DNA from: Haloarcula pellucida | GTDB taxonomy: Archaea; Halobacteriota; Halobacteria; Halobacteriales; Haloarculaceae | Length of the DNA: 50,753 nt | Reading direction: 5' to 3' | Assembly: GCF_014647235.1 (NCBI RefSeq) | Contig: NZ_BMOU01000008.1 | Span: 1 to 50,753 of the forward strand | Shown: piece by piece, positions 8,268 to 16,756 of the stretch | How positions within the stretch are numbered: position 1 is the stretch's first letter | How the letters are laid out: each line of letters opens with the position of its first letter | Made by a program: the position numbers and the translations under genes | The notes under the pieces: generated by a model | Seen by the model: only the letters and a program-made list of their open reading frames with translations | What the model was told of the DNA's origin: nothing | Databases searched by the model: none

Positions 8268-9193
8268 TACTGGTACCCGTAGTTGTCGCTGTACTGTGCG
8301 ATGGTGTTCGTCCACTCACTCTCCCAGTCGTCGAGCTTCCGTTCGGCCTGGACAGCGCGGCCGCCGTCGACGAGCTCGTCAGTCCAGTCGTCGAACCGGA
8401 CGAGTTCTTCAGCCGCCTTTGCTGCGACAGCCTCGCGGACGTCCATCGGGCAGTAGTGGACAGTGGATCCGCTAGCTCGGTCGGCGTCCGAGGTTGCGCG
8501 AACGCCACGGGCCCGGATGGTGATCTCGTCAGCGCTGTGGTCGACGCTCGCGACGTCGACGTACTCGGCGCCGTCGACGAGCATCACGCCTCCGCTGGGA
8601 GGGAGGCGGCTAGCGTCGTCGACGCCAATCGTCGTAGTCGATCCCTGTGCCAGTTGGGACGTGAGTGTCGTCTGTCCAGCCGTCCCGTACTCTCCGCCGA
8701 CGCCAAGCCGATAGGAGAGGCGGACGAACCGCTCGCGATAGTTACGCAGCACTGGGAGCGATCCGTGGCCGGGCAGCCGGAAGATCGTCAGCTTGCCCAT
8801 GCGGTAGTCCGCAACCCAGGCCTGACCTTCGCGAGTCGTGATGTCGGTCCAGGTGTCTCGACCCGTCCGCCGCTCGATGAAGTCACCCTCGTTGGGATCC
8901 AGCGGCAGGATGTTCTGCTCGTCGAGATACGCGTGAACCGGAAAACCTGCACCCTTCGCACTCAGGTAGACTGGGGCGTCCCGACTGCCGATTCGGACGG
9001 GGCGCATCGGGCGAGCCGACCGATTCCACTTTGCCTCGACACCTTCGATGCGAGCCGAAATCTTGTCGACGTCTTTGTGCCCGATGAGCGCTTCCTCGGG
9101 GTTCGAAGACGAGCTTTCGAGGTTCGACTGTGTGATCTGTGGATTGAAGCGTCTCACGACGTCCACTGGAAGTGTGTAGTGCAGGCGTGACAT
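8267..9193 (-). CDS. Head-tail connector (adaptor) protein
   Basis: A 308-residue protein starting at ATG 9193. The N-terminal half is mixed; the middle contains QLAQGSTTTIGVDDASRLP and a small beta-barrel-like stretch (VMLVDGAEYVDVASV, EITIRARGVRAT) common in virus adaptor proteins. The C-terminal helices (VREAVAAKAAEELVRFDDW, ERKLDDWESEWTNTI) resemble gp6/gp15-type adaptors. Its place between the capsid genes and the gp10-like gene fits a connector at the portal. Confidence is moderate because it is longer than bacterial homologues. Confidence 0.6.
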   Translation of the reverse strand: MSRLHYTLPVDVVRRFNPQITQSNLESSSSNPEEALIGHKDVDKISARIEGVEAKWNRSARPMRPVRIGSRDAPVYLSAKGAGFPVHAYLDEQNILPLDPNEGDFIERRTGRDTWTDITTREGQAWVADYRMGKLTIFRLPGHGSLPVLRNYRERFVRLSYRLGVGGEYGTAGQTTLTSQLAQGSTTTIGVDDASRLPPSGGVMLVDGAEYVDVASVDHSADEITIRARGVRATSDADRASGSTVHYCPMDVREAVAAKAAEELVRFDDWTDELVDGGRAVQAERKLDDWESEWTNTIAQYSDNYGYQ

Positions 9194-9201
9194 GGGTCAG
9201 A

Positions 9202-9372
9202 TCAGTCGGTGTGGACCATCGCGAGTCCGATACGGTCACGCTTTTCGTACACCGGAGCAACGTGGTCGAGCGACGTTGCAGCGCTGTTGTTGTCGAGCCA
9301 GGTCTGGATGGCCGCCTCGACAGCGTCTCTGTTGGCCTTTGCCTCGACAACGTCGACGTCGTCACTGACCAT
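9202..9372 (-). CDS. Small unrecognised protein in the head-tail cluster
   Basis: A 56-residue frame from ATG 9372 to TGA at 9204-9202 (begins MVSDDVDVVEAKANRDAVEA, ends MVHTD). It fits neatly in the 185-bp gap between its neighbours (6 bp and 8 bp spacings) and has normal acidic haloarchaeal composition. It is mostly helical. The function is unknown. Confidence 0.6.
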   Translation of the reverse strand: MVSDDVDVVEAKANRDAVEAAIQTWLDNNSAATSLDHVAPVYEKRDRIGLAMVHTD

Positions 9373-9378
9373 CTACGA

Positions 9379-9678
9379 TCACCGCCGGCCTTCGACGCGC
9401 AGTTTCACTTCTCCGATGTCGGTTCCAGAGGCCACATCTTGCACCCCGCCAGTCCCATCACCGGTGTCGTTGACTTCGGTGACGTGGAAGCGGTCGCCGT
9501 TGACGTGGTCCCACGTAATGTCGTACGTGGGATCCTCCTGACCGATAACCGAGACTGCCTGCGGGTTGTCGATGTCAGTGTTGGCCGCCGGATCCCAGAC
9601 GTGATGGCCTGCGTTCGAGAGGTTGGTGACGTCGACGACCTCAGTCGTGACCTGCATCGCGCCGCCGTTGGTCGACAT
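9379..9678 (-). CDS. Small structural-type protein of unknown function
   Basis: A 99-residue beta-rich protein starting at ATG 9678, one base overlapping the upstream stop. It has strands MQVTTEVVDVTNL, TYDITWDHVNGDRFHVTEV and IGEVKLRVEGRR. It lies between the capsid protein and the connector. Size, beta character and place suggest a capsid decoration or stabilising protein, but this is inference only. Confidence 0.5.
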   Translation of the reverse strand: MSTNGGAMQVTTEVVDVTNLSNAGHHVWDPAANTDIDNPQAVSVIGQEDPTYDITWDHVNGDRFHVTEVNDTGDGTGGVQDVASGTDIGEVKLRVEGRR

Positions 9679-9875
9679 CAGTCGTCACCCCCCGCGTTCG
9701 CGACGATGGCGTTCACGACCGATTTCTGGATGCTCGTGAGCTTGTCCAGGGCCCGTCCCTCGTCCATGATACCACCCACGTCGATGCGGACCGTGCCGTT
9801 CTCTTCGACCGTAACGAACTCGCCGAGGTTGTTCCCGACGAGTTCGTTCTCATCTCGATCGAACCAGAACGTCAT
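9678..9875 (-). CDS. Small protein of unknown function
   Basis: A 65-residue protein starting at ATG 9875. It has an acidic N-terminal beta part (NLGEFVTVEENGTVRIDVGG) and a C-terminal helix (ALDKLTSIQKSVVNAIVANA) ending GGDD, where the GGTGAC stretch is also the ribosome binding site of the next gene. No family is recognised. Confidence 0.55.
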   Translation of the reverse strand: MTFWFDRDENELVGNNLGEFVTVEENGTVRIDVGGIMDEGRALDKLTSIQKSVVNAIVANAGGDD

Positions 9876-10519
9876 CAGTCGTCACCTCCAGTGGCCTCAA
9901 GGGCGTCGTGGACGTCGCCGTTGTCCTGCTCGGCGAGCCATTCTGCCATCTCCGTGACGCCGGCGCCACGAAGACTAAACTCGTCAGCGTCCTCGCGAAC
10001 GCTCTTGACAGCTTCCTTGAGCTGACTGCGACCGTACTCTTGGGCCAGGGTCGCGACGCGGTCGTCGTCTTCGTCGGTGGCGTCGGCATCATCTTCGTCG
10101 ACGTCAGCTATCTCGGCTAGCTGGGTCGGGATGCGGCCGCCGTCGACCGGGTCTTCGAGACCGAGTGCGTCGTACACCCGATCACGGAGCCCCGGATCGG
10201 CACCGCGGCCGAACACGTTGTCCGGCAGCCGGTTCTTCGAGAGTAGCGTTTCGGCGAAGCGCTCGCGGTCGTCGGCGTAGACAACGTCGAGATCGTCGCG
10301 GTTTTCGAGATACGGCAGCCCCTCGTCCGGGACGAGCGCGAAGTACCAGACGCCGTTGTTGAGTGGGGCTGTGCCGGGCCACTTGCCCTGTGAGGCGAGT
10401 GTCCCGCGCGTCGCGATGCTGCTGTACTCGCCGGTGTACCGCAGCGCGATCAGTTCGAGGTTGCGGATCTCGCCCGACTGTTCCCGTTCGAGGTTCTCCT
10501 GAAGAGCAATCACACCCAT
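9875..10519 (-). CDS. Capsid-associated protein with SAP-like C-terminus
   Basis: A 214-residue protein following the major capsid gene by 5 bp. The N-terminal 90 residues are mixed alpha/beta (LELIALRYTGEYSSIATRG, NGVWYFALVPDEGLPYLE). A very acidic linker (about residues 145-155, rich in Asp) leads to a C-terminal helical segment FSLRGAGVTEMAEWLAEQ that resembles a SAP-type or Rho-N-like small DNA-binding fold. It could be a minor capsid or head-completion protein; the call rests on position. Confidence 0.45.
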   Translation of the reverse strand: MGVIALQENLEREQSGEIRNLELIALRYTGEYSSIATRGTLASQGKWPGTAPLNNGVWYFALVPDEGLPYLENRDDLDVVYADDRERFAETLLSKNRLPDNVFGRGADPGLRDRVYDALGLEDPVDGGRIPTQLAEIADVDEDDADATDEDDDRVATLAQEYGRSQLKEAVKSVREDADEFSLRGAGVTEMAEWLAEQDNGDVHDALEATGGDD

Positions 10520-10524
10520 GGTGA

Positions 10525-11793
10525 TCAGGCCTCGACGTCGCGGAGCTTGCCCATCGCGCTGAAGTCGCGGACGACCAGTTCGTGGTACATCGCGAACAGC
10601 GCCTCGTTCTTGAACTCGCCCGTCGCGAGCGGGTTGACCGGCGCATCGGCCCCAGCACGCCAGACGTCCGGCGCGCGGTAGTTCTCGAGGGAGATCTTCG
10701 GCTTGGGCTCGTCGCCATCCTCACCAGTCTGTGCCAGCGAGGGGTCCATGGCGTAGATGCGCTCGAGGCTGTCGGACGGCACCGTCTCGGCGACGATGAT
10801 CGGGTGGCCGTCCCAGTGCGAGATCTGCGCGTTGAAGTTCGCACCGAGGCGGGACTCGGCGTCGTTGACGTCCTCACGAGTGGCCTGCCGGAGGGCGTCA
10901 GCACGGAACTGGGACTCGCGCAGGTCCGACATGACGCGGGCCGTGTTGTAGCCCGTGACGAGGAAGAAGTTCCCTCGCTCGGCACTGCCGTTCTGGACGT
11001 AGTTGTCGATGAACGTGTTGATCCGGTCAGACGTGAGCTGACGGAGCGTGCCGCTGTTGTGGTCGACGTAGGCGTCGGCCCAGTTGGCCTCGTTGTCGCC
11101 GCCGGCGCCAGTCGCCGAGCGGTCGATGTCGTAGACGTCGAGGTCGCCGTCGGAGAAGGCGTCACCGTTGGCGTCCACCCCGTTCGTCTCCTCGTCTTCC
11201 GACGCGATCGCACGGTCGATGGTCAGCAGCAGGTCGTCGTTGGAGTACTGCGGCGTGTCGCCGGCCGTACCACCGCTCGCGTTGACGGTGCGAGCGAGGG
11301 CGTCGCGCTCGACCGAGCGAGTCATGTAGTCCCGCATGATCTCCGTGAGTTCGTCAAGGCCGACGGTGTCGTGACCCAGACGCGACTCGATGTCGACGAT
11401 CAGGTCGCTCTCGATCGCCATCGAGGAGATTCGGACGTCGGCAGCCACCTTGCGGACGTCGGCCGTGACGGCCGTCGGGACCGAGCCACCACCAGAGACG
11501 CCAGAGATGGACGGCGGGTTGAAGATCGACCGGAACGTCTTCGCCGGCGTGTCGCCGGGGCTGATCTGCTCTTCGCCAGTGCGGTCCACCTCGGGGATCG
11601 CCCCGAGGATGTTGTTCTTCATGTTGACCTGGTTGTAGAGTACCAGGCCAGCGATGTCGTTCGCCAGCCCCGTCGTGTCAGCGCCGAAGGTGGCCTGCTG
11701 CTCGAGCTGGTCGAACAGGTTGGACCACATGCCGCGGGCGGCACCGCCGGGGGTGTATTGCTGGTTGTACAGGTGCTGAGTGTGTGCGTGCAT
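10525..11793 (-). CDS. Major capsid protein (HK97 fold)
   Basis: A 422-residue protein starting at ATG 11793, directly after the protease-scaffold gene (1-bp spacing). It has an N-terminal helical arm (GMWSNLFDQLEQQATF), a spine-like helix around DELTEIMRDYMTRSVERDALAR, and the beta/alpha run NFFLVTGYNTARVMSDLRESQ with FNAQISHWDGHPIIVAETVP, which matches HK97-type capsid architecture. The C-terminal FKNEALFAMYHELVVRDF fits the last strand and helix of the A-domain. Assembly into the icosahedral shell is the known role. Confidence 0.85.
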   Translation of the reverse strand: MHAHTQHLYNQQYTPGGAARGMWSNLFDQLEQQATFGADTTGLANDIAGLVLYNQVNMKNNILGAIPEVDRTGEEQISPGDTPAKTFRSIFNPPSISGVSGGGSVPTAVTADVRKVAADVRISSMAIESDLIVDIESRLGHDTVGLDELTEIMRDYMTRSVERDALARTVNASGGTAGDTPQYSNDDLLLTIDRAIASEDEETNGVDANGDAFSDGDLDVYDIDRSATGAGGDNEANWADAYVDHNSGTLRQLTSDRINTFIDNYVQNGSAERGNFFLVTGYNTARVMSDLRESQFRADALRQATREDVNDAESRLGANFNAQISHWDGHPIIVAETVPSDSLERIYAMDPSLAQTGEDGDEPKPKISLENYRAPDVWRAGADAPVNPLATGEFKNEALFAMYHELVVRDFSAMGKLRDVEA

Positions 11794-11794
11794 G

Positions 11795-13315
11795 TTAGTT
11801 ACCTCCAGAATCGCCGAAGGTCATCGAGTCGACGACGCCCTCGACCTCATCCTTCATGTCGCTCTCTGCCGTCGCGCTGCCGCCGGCCGGATCGCCGGTT
11901 TCGGCGGTCTGCATCTGCTTGGCGATGTTGTCAGCCACCGACTCGCCGATGCCTTCGACGGCCGTTTCGAGCTGCTGGGAGAGGGTCGACAGTCGGTCGT
12001 CGAACTCTTCCTTGGTGACGTACTCGGCGTCGCCGCCGTCGTCGCTCTGCGTTTCGAGGTCGCCGAGCTGCTCTTCGATCGCGCTGCCGACGGCGTCGGG
12101 CACCTCCTGCTGGATGAGGTCGCGGACGGCACCCTCATCGAGACCCTGCTCGTCAGTGCCGGCGTCTTCGTCGTCACCGGGCTCGTCGTCGGCCGGATCG
12201 TCGTCCGGCTCGTCAGCCTCCTCGGCGACGGCGGCCTCGAGTTCGTTGAACAGGGCGTGGACTTCTTCCTTGTCCATGCCGAGCTCGTCGGCGACCTCGT
12301 TGGCGAGGTCGTCGCGGTCCATCTCCTCCTGCTGCAGCGTCTCGCTCAGCTGATCGAGTCGTTCCTCGGCCTGCTGAGCGATGTGGTCCGCATCCTCGCC
12401 GTCGACGACGTCCGTCGCGGCTTCTTCGATAGTCTGTTCGCTCTGCTGTGCCACTGCGATCGTTTCTCCAACCAGCCCAGTCTTGGACTGGCTGAAAAGG
12501 TGGTTGAAAATTCCCATTGTGAATCTCTGTTCCAGAGATCGACCCAGTGCCTCGACCGTCTCGGAGCCAGTCACTGACCCCGAGGAACGCATGCCAGCGT
12601 CATCGGACTGGGATACTGCATCCGCGAACCGCGCCTGAAACTCCGCTACACCGAAGTGGGAGCCTTTGTTCTTGATCAGTTCATCTTCGCCGATCGTGAC
12701 CGCGAGGAAGTCGACCTCTCGGGCGACCTTGCCCTTGTCAGCTTGCTCGTATTCGCGCGTGTAGACCGTCACCGAGAAGCCGTCGAGGTGGCCGTAGTAG
12801 GCCCCCAGACGCGTCTCCTGAGAGATGACCGAGCCCTTGGTACCACGCCCGTAGACGTTCGCGACGATCCACAGGGCGTCCTCCTGGGCAGTCCCGCTGC
12901 CGTCGGGCAGCGTTTCGCCCTCGCGGACAACCTGTGTCCGGAGCGTGTCGCCGGCGTCGAAGCGCAGCGTCTCGTCGTTGTCCAGATGGACAGTCGTCGA
13001 CTCGTCGAGCGTGTACTCGTCGAGAAACTCGCCGACTTTGACGTCGTCGTGCCGGCGCGAGAGGTTGTCCAGCGCCAGCAGTTGGTCGATCTGCTCTTCG
13101 AGGGCATCCATCTCGATGTAGAGATGCTCCTCGCCCGGTGCCGGATCGTTCCACTGCTCGATCGAGGCCTTCCCGAAGATGATGAAGTCGTCTGCGGTGA
13201 CGACCTCCCGCTCATCGTCGGACAGGTTGTTGAGGTCGAAGTCCGCATCAGTGCGGACAGGGCCGTCGCTGACCGGGCCAAACGACCCGCTCGCGGCTTT
13301 TGTCGTCGTACCCAT
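11795..13315 (-). CDS. Capsid maturation protease fused to scaffold domain
   Basis: A 506-residue protein starting at ATG 13315. Residues about 40-220 look like an S78 prohead protease: a candidate catalytic His89 in LSRRHDDVKVGEF and Ser181 in YYGHLDGFSVTVY, preceded by FIIFGKASIEQW. Residues about 275-500 are long acidic helices (EERLDQLSETLQQEEMDRD; KEEFDDRLSTLSQQLETAV) typical of a scaffold. It is adjacent to the major capsid gene. The protease would cleave scaffold and capsid N-termini during head maturation. The residue assignments are read by eye. Confidence 0.75.
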   Translation of the reverse strand: MGTTTKAASGSFGPVSDGPVRTDADFDLNNLSDDEREVVTADDFIIFGKASIEQWNDPAPGEEHLYIEMDALEEQIDQLLALDNLSRRHDDVKVGEFLDEYTLDESTTVHLDNDETLRFDAGDTLRTQVVREGETLPDGSGTAQEDALWIVANVYGRGTKGSVISQETRLGAYYGHLDGFSVTVYTREYEQADKGKVAREVDFLAVTIGEDELIKNKGSHFGVAEFQARFADAVSQSDDAGMRSSGSVTGSETVEALGRSLEQRFTMGIFNHLFSQSKTGLVGETIAVAQQSEQTIEEAATDVVDGEDADHIAQQAEERLDQLSETLQQEEMDRDDLANEVADELGMDKEEVHALFNELEAAVAEEADEPDDDPADDEPGDDEDAGTDEQGLDEGAVRDLIQQEVPDAVGSAIEEQLGDLETQSDDGGDAEYVTKEEFDDRLSTLSQQLETAVEGIGESVADNIAKQMQTAETGDPAGGSATAESDMKDEVEGVVDSMTFGDSGGN

Positions 13316-13415
13316 GTGTCGTAGAAACCGTGCTACTCGGCAGGACTCTCGTGGTCGGTAGGGGCCGCACTGCCCTCCCCATCGACCACGCCAACGTTAC
13401 GTCGGCCGGTGGGCG

Positions 13416-14432
13416 TCAGCCCTGCTGCTCGGCCATCGGGACGTGGTCGCTGTCTTCTGGATCCCATCCTTCCGGCTTGGAGAAGACGGGGATAGAACCG
13501 GGGTTGATCACGTAGTCGACCGCCGGGTGATCGTCCAGGACGTCCTCGATGTCCGTGACGTCGCTGTCAGCTTCGAGTGCCACGTACGTTGGGTGATCGT
13601 GACTCTCCAGGGTGTCTTCGGGATGTCGCTGAAGCCCTTTCCACATCTGGAAGACGTCGCCGTGCTTCGACAGGTCGTCTAGGAACTGGTCCCAGTCGCC
13701 TTCCTCGTGGTCGATCACTTCACCGCCCGGCGGGAAATGGAGTGTGACCGCGTCGACTTCGGCCTGCTGTTCGGGAGTTGCCAGCTGCTGGTCAGCCCCG
13801 TCATCGGCACAGTCAGCGCAGACCATCGCACCCTCCATCCGGTCGTGCTCGCCGCACTTCCGACACTCCGGCGGGAGTGAGCCAGCCTGACCCTCGAGAT
13901 CGGAGCCGGTAGCCTCAGCATCGACAGTCGTCAGCGGCTCGACGACGCCACCGGTCGCCTGCTCCAGGTCGTCGATCGTCCCGTAGTCGCTGACGTGCGG
14001 CTCATCCAGTTGCTCGTCGTCCGGCCAAGCGTCGATGCGCCAGTCGACGTAGACGCCGGCGTTCGGGAAGTCCACGCCAATGCCCATCAGGTCGCCATCG
14101 AGGTCCATCTCGCTGTCCTCGGATTGGACGATGCGAAACACGTCGACGGCGAACTCACCAGCCTGCTGGTCAGCCACTGCCTCGTCGTAGACCAGGTACT
14201 GCTCCTCTTCGTTGGCCCAGACACCGTCGGCTTGCTTCTCCCAGCCGGTGGCCTGCTGGGCGAACGTGTCCATGTCGGACGGGGAAGAGCCCAGCGTGTC
14301 GGTTGTCGCAACCTCGACGTCGTCGACGGCGGCTTGCATCTCAGCCTGACAGATCGCCCAGGCGCGCGATTCGCCCATGTCGGGGTTGTCGTCGAGCACG
14401 CTCTGGACGCACTCGTGTACTTTTTCGGGCAT
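13416..14432 (-). CDS. Conserved-type head-region protein with zinc ribbon
   Basis: A 338-residue protein. I chose ATG 14432 (MPEKVHECVQSVL) because the frame upstream lies inside the portal gene and reads as low-complexity shadow. The N-terminus has the CVQSVL...ESRAWAICQAE pattern seen in many phage head-cluster proteins. A zinc ribbon CRKCG...CADCADD lies at about residues 190-210. The C-terminal part contains DAVTLHFPPGGEVIDHEEG. It sits between portal-MuF and protease-scaffold. No enzymatic role is evident. A 100-bp spacer without genes follows it (13316-13415). Confidence 0.55.
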   Translation of the reverse strand: MPEKVHECVQSVLDDNPDMGESRAWAICQAEMQAAVDDVEVATTDTLGSSPSDMDTFAQQATGWEKQADGVWANEEEQYLVYDEAVADQQAGEFAVDVFRIVQSEDSEMDLDGDLMGIGVDFPNAGVYVDWRIDAWPDDEQLDEPHVSDYGTIDDLEQATGGVVEPLTTVDAEATGSDLEGQAGSLPPECRKCGEHDRMEGAMVCADCADDGADQQLATPEQQAEVDAVTLHFPPGGEVIDHEEGDWDQFLDDLSKHGDVFQMWKGLQRHPEDTLESHDHPTYVALEADSDVTDIEDVLDDHPAVDYVINPGSIPVFSKPEGWDPEDSDHVPMAEQQG

Positions 14433-14436
14433 GGGC

Positions 14437-16725
14437 TCAGTCGAAGTGTTCGACGTAGGTGTCGCGCTCGCCCCAGTGGACCGACCACTCCGAGCCGTCG
14501 AACTCGGGGTAGTTCTGCTCACGCTTCTGAGCGACGAGTTGCTTCAGCTCATCCAGCGGCCGCGGTGTGCCACCATACTTCGGATTCGTCTCTCGGAGGA
14601 GCTCCCAACAGGCGTCAGTCTTGTCGTTGTCAGCTGGCCCAATCCACTTGAACACGCGATCGTCGGTGTTGCCCTGGCGCTCGTAACCGAGCTCACGGGC
14701 CTTGTTGAGCGTGTTCGTGAGTTGGACCTCGAGGACGTCGGCGGCCTGCTGCTCGGATATCTTGAAGCGGTCGGCGAAGTCGGTGATGAGCGAGCGTCGC
14801 GACCAACCCTGTGGCTGGTCTAGCTTCTCCTTGAAGAACCGCTTCACTGCGCCGCCCGTGACGTTCGGCGCATCGTACTCGCCGTAGTAGATCGCCCCGG
14901 AGTCGAGCGCTTCTTCGATGAGCTCCTGTAAGAACTGCGGCATGTCCTCGTCGACGGTCCATGCCTCCTGCCGGGACTGCTGGGCAATGTCCGACTCGTC
15001 ACCCCAGACCAGGTGTCGCTGCAACTCCTCGAGATGGCGGACGGCATCGTCGGTGACGTCGCCGCCGTTCTGTTCGGGGTTGGGAGGTGGCGCGTCGACG
15101 TCGAGAGTTGGACCGTCGTCGTCATCCGGACCGCCACTGCCCGGCTGGGGGTCTGGGTCTGGGTCGGGCTCAACGACGCCGTCGGTGTCCTGGATCTCCA
15201 TGCGCCCGTCCTCGATGGCGTAGGAGATGCCGTTCTGTTCGGCGAGCGCGACAGCCTGGACGGTCTCCTTGACGGGCGTCTCTTCGTCGGGCCCTTCGGG
15301 CGGGACGAATCGAATCTCCCAGTCGTCGAAGCCCAGCGAGTCCATCAGCTTTCGCAGCGGCCCCTCCATGAGGTCCTGATGGGTCGTCGCCTTGTCCCGG
15401 TCGTTGATGGTCAGCTGCAGCCCCTCGTTGTTGAGGCCGCCGGCGTCCTCAAGCTCGGAGTCCTGGGCGTCGACCAGGCCGTAGCGCGACCGGATGTCTG
15501 ACTTGTAGTCCTGTTTCAGCTGGTCGGACTGGCCGAGGATCTCGTCCGACATCAGGTCCAGTACCTGTGCGGTGTCGGACGACGAGTCCGCTCCAGGAGG
15601 TACCTCGTTGTAGAGGAAGCCCTGTGCGTATGGATCCTCGTCCTTCTCGTCCTGGGCCTGTGCGAGTTGTTTCTCGACAGCCGACTTGTTCGACGTGTGC
15701 AGGATGACGATGCGGCCGGGATAGCGGTTCGTGTTCTGCTGGTCGTAGTAGCCGCCGGCGTAGAGGTCCATCCAGTGGAGGATGGCTTGCTTGAGCCACA
15801 GAGAGTCCAGCGGCGACAGGGCGTCCTTGCCGCCGAGACGGGGTTCGAAGGCGGCGTAGTCGACGATCTCATCACCGAAGTAGACCTTTACAGGATCGGT
15901 GTCGCCGACCTTCTCGACCTCGGCGTAATGGACCTCGCGAAGCTCACAGCCATGCTCGTCGCAGCGACCGGGCTCGCGTTGCATCGTCTCGGTCCGGTCC
16001 TCGCAGACGGGACACGCCCACCACCAGTTGCCGATGCGGCCGTGTTCGTTGACGACGGGCTTGATCCGCTTCGGGTCACCCCGTACTAGTTCGAGTGGGT
16101 TCTCGTGGACTTCGCCGCTCTCGACGACGGTCTCGCCACCGATCTCGACCGATGGCTTGTCCCAGTACGTGTACGATTTCTTGACGACGTGCAGCCAGAT
16201 CCCGAGACGTCCGGCGTCGCGGGCGAGGAACTTGTAGAGTTGGCGGAGCGACTGTCCCTCGCGGTTGACCTCGCGGAAGAACTGTTTGGCACGAGTGCGC
16301 TGCTTCGGCGACGGTTCGTGAAGATCGGTCGAGTCGCAGTGCTCGCAGACGTCGACCTCCTCGTCGAACTCGGCGCCGCACTCAGAACACTGTCTGGTAA
16401 ATCGAGGCGTCAGCAGCGGGAACTTGTTGCGGTAGAGCTCGCCGGCGCGCTTCGCGTTGGCCTTCGAGATCTCCATGCCGTGCAGACCGATCGCCTCGAG
16501 GGCGACCGACCCGACAGACGACATGTACTCGTTGGCCCGCTTGATGACGCCGCCGTCTTCCTCTTCATCGCTGACGGGGTCGGGCGTCGTCGAGTCTGGC
16601 TCCGGATCTGTCCGGGCGTTCAGGTTGGACAGTGCAGACTCTCGGGCCAGGTTCTCGTCGTACGGGAGAACAAACACGGCACCATCGCCGTCTGGATCGT
16701 CGATCTGAAGACCGTTCGCGCTCAT
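14437..16725 (-). CDS. Portal protein fused to MuF-like head morphogenesis domain
   Basis: A 762-residue protein starting at ATG 16725. Residues about 60-510 are portal-like (NKFPLLTPRF..., LSPLDSLWLKQAILHWMDL, NTNRYPGRIVILHTS, and the late helix-rich wing). Two zinc ribbons are inserted: Cys113/116/127/130 and Cys238/241/255/260. A proline/aspartate linker near residues 525-555 joins a C-terminal MuF/SPP1 gp7-like part (about 600-762) with LTNTLNKARELGYE and KWIGPADNDKTDACWELLRE. The portal forms the DNA channel; MuF proteins enter the head in minor amounts. A fusion means both would be present in equal copies unless processed. Confidence 0.8.
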   Translation of the reverse strand: MSANGLQIDDPDGDGAVFVLPYDENLARESALSNLNARTDPEPDSTTPDPVSDEEEDGGVIKRANEYMSSVGSVALEAIGLHGMEISKANAKRAGELYRNKFPLLTPRFTRQCSECGAEFDEEVDVCEHCDSTDLHEPSPKQRTRAKQFFREVNREGQSLRQLYKFLARDAGRLGIWLHVVKKSYTYWDKPSVEIGGETVVESGEVHENPLELVRGDPKRIKPVVNEHGRIGNWWWACPVCEDRTETMQREPGRCDEHGCELREVHYAEVEKVGDTDPVKVYFGDEIVDYAAFEPRLGGKDALSPLDSLWLKQAILHWMDLYAGGYYDQQNTNRYPGRIVILHTSNKSAVEKQLAQAQDEKDEDPYAQGFLYNEVPPGADSSSDTAQVLDLMSDEILGQSDQLKQDYKSDIRSRYGLVDAQDSELEDAGGLNNEGLQLTINDRDKATTHQDLMEGPLRKLMDSLGFDDWEIRFVPPEGPDEETPVKETVQAVALAEQNGISYAIEDGRMEIQDTDGVVEPDPDPDPQPGSGGPDDDDGPTLDVDAPPPNPEQNGGDVTDDAVRHLEELQRHLVWGDESDIAQQSRQEAWTVDEDMPQFLQELIEEALDSGAIYYGEYDAPNVTGGAVKRFFKEKLDQPQGWSRRSLITDFADRFKISEQQAADVLEVQLTNTLNKARELGYERQGNTDDRVFKWIGPADNDKTDACWELLRETNPKYGGTPRPLDELKQLVAQKREQNYPEFDGSEWSVHWGERDTYVEHFD

Positions 16726-16756
16726 CGGTCACCCTCGAAGTTGTTGCGTGTCATGG

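Noticed and set aside
16722-16754. A 10-codon frame (MTRNNFEGDR) between terL and the portal gene
   Set aside because: It overlaps the portal start by ATGA and contains its ribosome binding site. It may aid coupling but is too short to call a gene.
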